Positions 30,787 through 35,914 of a stretch of DNA of 35,914 nucleotides are shown piece by piece. Source of the DNA: Mastigamoeba balamuthi (taxonomy: Eukaryota > Evosea > Mastigamoebida > Mastigamoebidae); contig CACRSC010000075.1 of the NCBI GenBank assembly GCA_902651635.1, positions 122,417 through 158,330 on the forward strand, given 5' to 3'. Below the pieces are notes generated by a model. That model was given only the letters and a program-made list of their open reading frames with translations, was not told where the DNA came from and made no database searches. Both the position numbers and the translations under genes were made by a program. Within the stretch, counting starts at the first letter, position 1. Every line of letters starts with the position of its first letter.

Positions 30787-32282
30787 ATGTTCGGGGCAGG
30801 ACCTTCAGGATTCGGTTCGGCCAATGCCTGGTCGCGCACAACACGGGATCCCTCTAACCGCTTGGCCCGCAGCGGGTGCGCCCGTGACGAAGCTGGTGTT
30901 CTCTCTGGTGCTCGTGTTCTCGGCCTCTGTGCTCATAGCGCACGCGGTGCCCCTGTTTGAGTTCGGTACGCGCGCGCACCGCCACACCACCAGGGCCACG
31001 CAGGACCGCACGCGCACGCTCACCACCCATCACCCACCGGGACACCGCGACCTCTGGCAGACAACGAGGTGGCGAGCAAGGGCGAGCTGTGGAGACTCGT
31101 GACCAGCGGGCTCTTCATGAGCGCCCCGCTCGAGTTCTTCACCTCGCTCATCCTCATCTACGTGTGCGGCCGTATGTCCGAGCGCCAGTATGGCTCCAAC
31201 AAGTTCTCCGTGCGTACACACATACCCAGACCAGACCACACTTTGCCTGCGCCACATCACCCGTAATTCCAGGAAATCCACTTACCTAAGACCCTGTGTA
31301 TGGTCAGCTGAAATGAATGAAAATGAGCGTAGATTCCCGAATCCTGCTCTGCCACTGAACAAATCTCCGCGATTCCCGTGCAGGTGCTGGTGGCACTGAC
31401 GCTGGCCGCCTACGTCGCCGTGGAGGTCGGCGCGCTGACGCTGGCCAGCTGGCGCATCGCCGCGAGCGGCCCGCACGCGCTGGGCCTGGCCCTGGTGCTG
31501 CTCTACGCGCGCGACGTGCCGCCCGTCTGGCGCTTCCGCGTCGCCGGCGTGGCGCTGCACAACAAGTACCTCGTCTACGCCCTGGCCGCCCAGTGCCTCG
31601 TCTCGACCTACCCGCGCTGCCTCCTGGGCGCCCTCGCCGGCGCCGCCGCGGGCCTCGCGTACCGCTCGCGCGCGCTGGGCCTCTGCGAGCTGCGCTTCCC
31701 CGCGCGCGCGGCGTCGCTGTGCGCGGCGGTGCTGATGCCGCTGCTCGACGCCCGCCCGCAGCAGAGGCAGCAGGCAGCGGCGGCGGCGGCAGCGCCCGGA
31801 GGGGCACAGGGCGGCAGGGCCCTCGGCGGCGGCGGCGAGGGCGCGCAGGGGAGGTACGTCGACCAGCTCATCGGGCCCGGCAGCGAGAACGAGCCCGTGC
31901 CCGAGGACATGGTTGCCCGCGACGCGCTGCCCGCCCTCGCTGCCCCCGACCCCAGCGCTGTCGGTGCGCCCCTCTCAATTGACTTTGGTTGCACAGATTG
32001 CCGCGCCCCCACAGGGCCACTGCTGTGTGGCGGAGGCCATGTCGCGTCCCCCACCCCCCCCGTACCCGGACCGACCCTGGGCCAGACGGACGGCCGATTT
32101 CTCGCGAGCGTTCTCTCGTTTTTATCGTTTGATTGAATTGCGCGATAATCAATTGATGTGGTATTTGGGTGGGTGCAGCGACGCTGGTGGCGATGGGGTT
32201 CGCCGAGGCGCGCGTGAGGGAGGCGCTGGCGCGCTGCAACAACGACATCACGGCGGCGACCAACGCCCTCCTCGACCACTGA
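30787..32282 (+). CDS. UBAC2-type rhomboid-like membrane protein with C-terminal UBA domain
   Basis: Five exons join in phase to 317 codons plus stop: 30787-30814, 30873-30965, 31061-31209, 31384-31963, 32179-32282. The N-terminus MFGAGPSGF then GAPVTKLVFSLVLVFSASV matches UBAC2 (MF...GSSG...AP.SK). Next come ELWRLVTSGLFMSAPLEFFTSLILIY, MSERQYGSNKF and hydrophobic helices to about residue 215. An Ala/Gly/Gln-rich linker leads to a UBA domain (LVAMGFAEARVREALARCNNDITAATNALLDH). UBAC2 and derlin relatives are ER rhomboid-like proteins without protease activity that work with ERAD and lipid-droplet factors; no rhomboid GxSG site is seen. The first exon encodes only 9 codons but its phase and sequence fit. 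Confidence 0.9.
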
Positions 32283-32438
32283 TGCGAGCCCGAGGCGGCC
32301 CCCGGAGCGGAAGCAGTGACCAAGCACCCCAATCAATCGTCCGACGCATCAAATTTGGAATGACGTTTTAAATCCGGGATCTAGTTGGCTGACTGCGCGC
32401 CGCTTTGCGGCGCACTTCACTGACAGCTCTTCAGAAAT

Positions 32439-32509
32439 GGCTCTTTAGTTTAGTGGTAAAATACCTGTTTCGGGTACAGGTGGCCCCGGTTCGATTCCGG
32501 GAAGAGCCC
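32439..32509 (+). tRNA. tRNA-Pro (anticodon CGG)
   Basis: The acceptor stem GGCTCTT (32439-32445) pairs with AAGAGCC (32502-32508), with C as discriminator as usual for tRNA-Pro. The anticodon stem CCTGT/ACAGG encloses loop TTCGGGT with CGG at 32471-32473, reading CCG proline codons. The B box GGTTCGATTCC is perfect and the D-arm has TAGTTTAGTGG. There is no intron and CCA is not encoded. Confidence 0.97.
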
Positions 32510-32512
32510 AAA

Positions 32513-32516
32513 TTTT
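32513..32516 (+). terminator. Pol III terminator of the tRNA gene
   Basis: TTTT starts 4 bases after the mature tRNA 3' end. Confidence 0.8.
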
Positions 32517-32914
32517 CATTCGTTTTATGTTCTTTGTCCTCTTGCTCCGTGCCTCTACTCCTCCAGTGGGGTGCTGCTCTGTTGGTGTTGCTGTGCCTGT
32601 GGTGCGGTCTGCAGCATCCGGCGGGCCACCGCCTCCCACTCGGAGGCAGCAGCGCTGCTGTCTGCCCGCCTCACCAGGGTCGCTGCGACCCCTGAAGCCG
32701 CAGCGGAGGTGTCCACCCTCCTACCCGAGGCTGTGAAGAGGGCCAGCCTCCCCACCCGTGCGGTTCCTGATCTCGTTCCCTGCATCCCGACTTGGATTCA
32801 AACGGGGGCGAAAGAAGATATCTGTATCTCAATCGTCACTGATGATCTCATCTTCCCCCTTCGGCAGAGAATCTCCTGCAGCACACATCTCTCCCGCCGC
32901 GCGCCCACCCCCTC

Positions 32915-34090
32915 ATGGATCTGTCTGTGCTCGACAAGTTCGCGCTGTCGCTGGCGTCGCCCGACAAGAAGATCCGCGACCGCAGTGTCCTCGGTGCCCC
33001 TCGGCTGCCCCGCCCCAGATTTTTTTCTCCGTTTTGCCTGCGCCCCCTTGGCTGACCTCCCAGCGCGTCTTGCGCCCGATGCGTGCGCGTTTCTGCGGGT
33101 CTGCGCGGGGTGGCCCGGCCAGCGCTGGAGAGGTACCTGTCGGGGCAGGCCGAGGGGATGATGAGCGACCTGGACATGGAGAAGCTGTGGCGCGGGCTCT
33201 ACTACGCCATGTGGCACAGCGACAAGCCGCTCGTCCAGCAGGACCTCGCGCGGCGCATCGCCCGCCTGGCCCGCGCGCTGCCCTCGCGCGCCGACGCGTG
33301 CCGCTTCGCGCGGGCGTTCTTCGCGCTGATGGCGCGCGACTGGGAGTCTGTCGACGAGCACCGCCTCGACAAGTTCCTCTCGCTCGTCCGCCGCGTCGTC
33401 GAGGAGCTCCCGCGCGCCTGCCACGACGCCGCCTGGGACCCGCGCGTCGTCGCCGCCGGCGCGCAGGCGCTGGCCGTCGCGGTGCGGCCGGCGCGCGGGG
33501 ACGACGAGCCGGAGCCGCCGGCGGGGCTGGCGATGCACGTGCTGTACTGCCTGTGGCCCTCGTTCGACGCGGTCGCCGCGGAGCTCGAGGCGCAGGTGCC
33601 CGCCGAGGCCACCGCGGCCTTCGCGGCGCCCGTCGTCGACTACCTCGCGCACGGCACGCAGCGCACGACGATGAAGCGCGCCGTCGACGTCGGCCTGCTG
33701 CTGCTGGCGCACCGCGACACGCTGCCGCGCGTGGACCGCGACCGGGCGGCGCTGGCGGCCGCGCTGTTCGAGCGGGCGTCGGCCAAGCAGGGCCTGCGCG
33801 AGGACAACAGGGCCGCGCTCTTCGAGGCCCACAGGGCCTTCGAGGCCGACGCCGCCGTCGAGGACCGCCAGCTCGCCCGCAAGCGCATGGTCGGCGCGCA
33901 GCTCTCGCAGACCGTCGGCGCCATGGCCGACGCGCTCGAGCAGCGCCTCAGGCGCAGGCGGCAGGAGGCCGAGGACTTTGGCCGCAACCGCAAGGCCAGG
34001 CGGCGCGCCCTCCTCAAGAAGAGGGCCGCCAAGGCCGGCAAGACGGCCCCCAGGCCCGTGCTCAAGATGACCGAGAACAAGTCCTCATGA
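32915..34090 (+). CDS. RRP1: RRP1/Nop52-type ribosome biogenesis protein
   Basis: Two exons (32915-32984, 33123-34090) join in phase to 345 codons plus stop. The start MDLSVLDKFALSLASPDKKIRDR, then LERYLSGQ, DMEKLWRGLYYAMWHSDKPL, FFALMARDWESVDEHRLDKF and LVRRVVEE match the Nop52/RRP1 family. That family has a DK.IRDR start, W.GLFYCMWM.DKPL and W.~ID..RLDKFY. The nucleolar RRP1 protein is needed for 27S pre-rRNA processing to the large subunit. The C-terminus is Lys/Arg-rich (RRRRQEAEDFGRNRKARRRALLKKRAAK), typical of nucleolar localisation. The splice acceptor at 33121-33122 is the best available; compared with human, a few residues are missing at the join. Confidence 0.88.
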
Positions 34091-34659
34091 GCTCCTCCCC
34101 CTCCCCTCTCCACCCTCGCATCGCAACGCAGCAACGCACGCGCAGCGTCTCGGCGACCAGCAAACACGCAGGGGCGGGCAAAGGAACGCTGAGCGGCTTT
34201 GGTTTTTTTTTGCAAGCACCCATAAACGCGGTGGCCGTGCGGCTGCGGCGGCCTGCGGGAGCGCGGTGGCCCGCTCTGTGATGTGGTAGATGTCTATGAT
34301 GCTAACCACAGCTCACTCCGATATCAAGCATGAGCAAGATAAACAACCCGTAAGTCCTGAGACAACCCATTCCTGCTTCTTGTGTGCGCACCACTTGTTT
34401 TTGGCCGAGATAAACAGAGTGCTGTTTTGTGCATTAGGCAGTTCAATTACGAATGCGGGGTTGCCAGCCTGTGCCAGACCCCGCTCCACCCCTGGGCCGC
34501 GCGTGACAACCCACGCCTGGGGGAGGGAAGAGCCAGCCGCGGGGCATCAGAGCGGTGCTGCTTTGTGTATTTGAGTTTTAAACAATTTGGGAAGGACTGC
34601 AATGCGATACACTAATGTGGCGGGGGAATTTAGCCAAACCGAGGAGGGGCCTTCGCATT
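34091..34659. other. Convergent 3' intergenic region
   Basis: About 570 bp lie between the stops of RRP1 (plus) and the MGCC protein (minus). No gene, repeat or recognised poly(A) signal is seen. It is AT-richer than the genes on both sides. Confidence 0.4.
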
Positions 34660-35458
34660 TCAGGGCTCAAACGCCTTGGCGATCTGCTTGACGAGCTTCT
34701 GCGACTCGTCGACGAGCTCGGCCAGCAGCTGCGGGGCCCTGGCGAGCTCCTTGCAGTTGGACGCGGTGGCCTTGGCGGCCCCCGGGATCTTGAGGGGGCT
34801 GAGCCCCGCCTCCTGGGCAGCCCCAGTGACGCGGTCGGGCAGCGCCTTGGCCTCCTCCGCCAGCGCCTCCAGGTCGGGCTTGAGCTCCTTGGCCTCGGAG
34901 AAGGTCGTGCGGATGGCGTCGGCGAGGTCCGTGGCGGCCTTGACCATCTTGGCCAGGTGCTCGGGGACCACGTCGGGGCGCGTCTTGATGTACACGTTCT
35001 CGCCGTCGATCTCGGCGTACAGCTCGATCCCGCCCTCCTGCACGTCCTTGAGCGTCTGCTTGATGTCCTTGAGCACCTCCTCCACAAAGTGCTCGGGGTC
35101 TGCGCCTGGCCCGTGAGTCGCCAGCGGTTCCGGGGGAGATCGCCCACCATGCAGCGACAGAGATGCAAAATAGTACACAAATTCGAAGTGGTAAATGCAA
35201 CGGCCCATTCGCACCCTTGAGCTTGGAGAGCTGCTTGATCGAGTGGCGGGCCGTGTGGAAGGCGTTGCGGATCTCGCAGAGGCGCTTGAGGGGGCTCGAG
35301 GCGCGGTCGAAGACGCTGTCGAGGCTGGGGATGTTGGTCTGCTTCATCTCCATCGTGATCTCCTCGGCCTCCTCGTCCTTCTCCTTCTTCTGCTTCTTCT
35401 CCTTGGCGTGGCCCGCCTCCCCCTCCCTCTCCTCGTTCTTGCTCATGCAGCAGCCCAT
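34660..35458 (-). CDS. Orphan membrane-anchored protein with MGCC lipidation start and helical domain
   Basis: Two exons (35458-35215, 35105-34660) join in phase to 229 codons plus stop. The start MGCCMSK gives Gly2 for N-myristoylation and Cys3/Cys4 for palmitoylation, so peripheral membrane anchoring is predicted. A charged Glu/Lys-rich segment follows (about residues 8-38), then a helical region (SPLKRLCEIRNAFHTARHSI). Exon 2 has long amphipathic helices (HFVEEVLKDIKQTLKDVQ, HLAKMVKAATDLADAIRTTF, LEALAEEAKALPDRV, LLAELVDESQKLVKQIAKAF) around a short beta-like IELYAEIDGENVYIKT. No family recognised. The codon use and clean GT-AG join make it a real gene. Confidence 0.8.
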
Positions 35459-35542
35459 TCTCTCGGCGCGATTTGTCTGTCGCTGGTGGGGTGCGGGGGG
35501 GAGCTGGCTGGCTCGCTTGGTCCGCTTTTTAAAAACAATGTT

Positions 35543-35914
35543 CAAAAAAAGAGCATTATAAATCCAAGGAATTTCCGCGTTGCGTCACAAGATACTCAGA
35601 ATCACGATTGTTATTTGAACGGCCGGGGAGCAATCAAACTATCCACTGCAGATCCGCCCCCGTTACGGTCTCGCCCGGAGCAACTGATCCACTCCCCCGT
35701 GCCTCTTTCTCTGCCGAACTCAGCTCCCACCACCCACTTGTGGCTGGTACGCGGATCGCAGAGCGACCAACGTGTTGCCCTTTGCCGCTGCTCCAGCCCT
35801 CCGTGCTGGCAACGCGGATCACGGCCTGCCCTTGTTGTGCCCTTGCTGACCAAAGATGGCGACGTGCTCCTTGTGGGAATGGGAGGAACGTGCGGCACAG
35901 CTTCCCCCAACGTT
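35543..35914 (+). CDS. Possible partial exon running off the right edge
   Basis: One plus-strand frame stays open from about 35540 to the window end without an ATG near its beginning. Its last part is protein-like (VVPLLTKDGDVLLVGMGGTC). It may be an exon of a gene lying mostly outside the window, or chance openness in GC-rich DNA. Two minus-strand frames are also open here (35611-35910 and 35634-35822), so the strand is not settled. Confidence 0.25.

Overview
This is a GC-rich, gene-dense, intron-rich eukaryotic nuclear window. Every confident gene is interrupted by short introns (mostly 45-120 bp, a few over 300 bp). Exons join in phase, and there are no operons or Shine-Dalgarno sites. The first gene fuses an extracellular ligand-binding domain, a membrane span, a kinase, a class III nucleotide cyclase and a second kinase. 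The window also holds a tyrosine-kinase-like gene and a calpain-like gene. This gene content best fits a free-living amoebozoan-type protist (Acanthamoeba- or Archamoebae-like). That placement is an inference; the genus cannot be read from the sequence.

Positions 1-9189 hold two tandem minus-strand copies of the receptor kinase/cyclase/kinase gene. The copy at 1-4040 looks intact and runs off the left edge. The copy at 4182-8925 is a pseudogene with two large internal deletions, frameshifts, a 53-bp tandem duplication and a Tc1/mariner-type element (5756-7929) with matching inverted repeats and a TA target duplication. The element carries an internal 103-bp fold-back hairpin. The pseudogene has lost most CpG dinucleotides compared with its intact sister, which points to past cytosine methylation.

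Positions 9190-13865 hold a complete 14-exon SKI2 helicase. Positions 13866-16951 are a poorly resolved gap, with a possible minus-strand gene end near 14414 and three intron-like repeats. Positions 16952-18852 encode a TBC Rab-GAP-type protein whose two catalytic fingers are both substituted. Positions 19421-21977 encode a tyrosine-kinase-like protein with a Cys-rich tail, and 22376-24417 a ZDHHC4/Swf1-type palmitoyltransferase. On the minus strand, 24673 to about 28879 holds an ankyrin-calpain protein lacking the catalytic Cys and Asn.

Positions 29399-30267 encode a small secreted Cys-rich orphan, 30787-32282 a UBAC2-type rhomboid/UBA protein, 32439-32509 a tRNA-Pro(CGG), and 32915-34090 an RRP1/Nop52 ribosome-biogenesis protein. 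Positions 34660-35458 (minus) encode an orphan with an MGCC lipidation start. An open frame without an ATG runs off the right edge.

The genes do not form one pathway. Common themes are signalling at membranes (receptor kinase/cyclase, tyrosine kinase, Rab-GAP-like, palmitoyltransferase, ER rhomboid, lipidated protein) and RNA housekeeping (SKI2, RRP1, tRNA). Two genes look like catalytically dead members of enzyme families. Splice donors follow an unusual GTRCG pattern, and three introns appear to be GC-AG.
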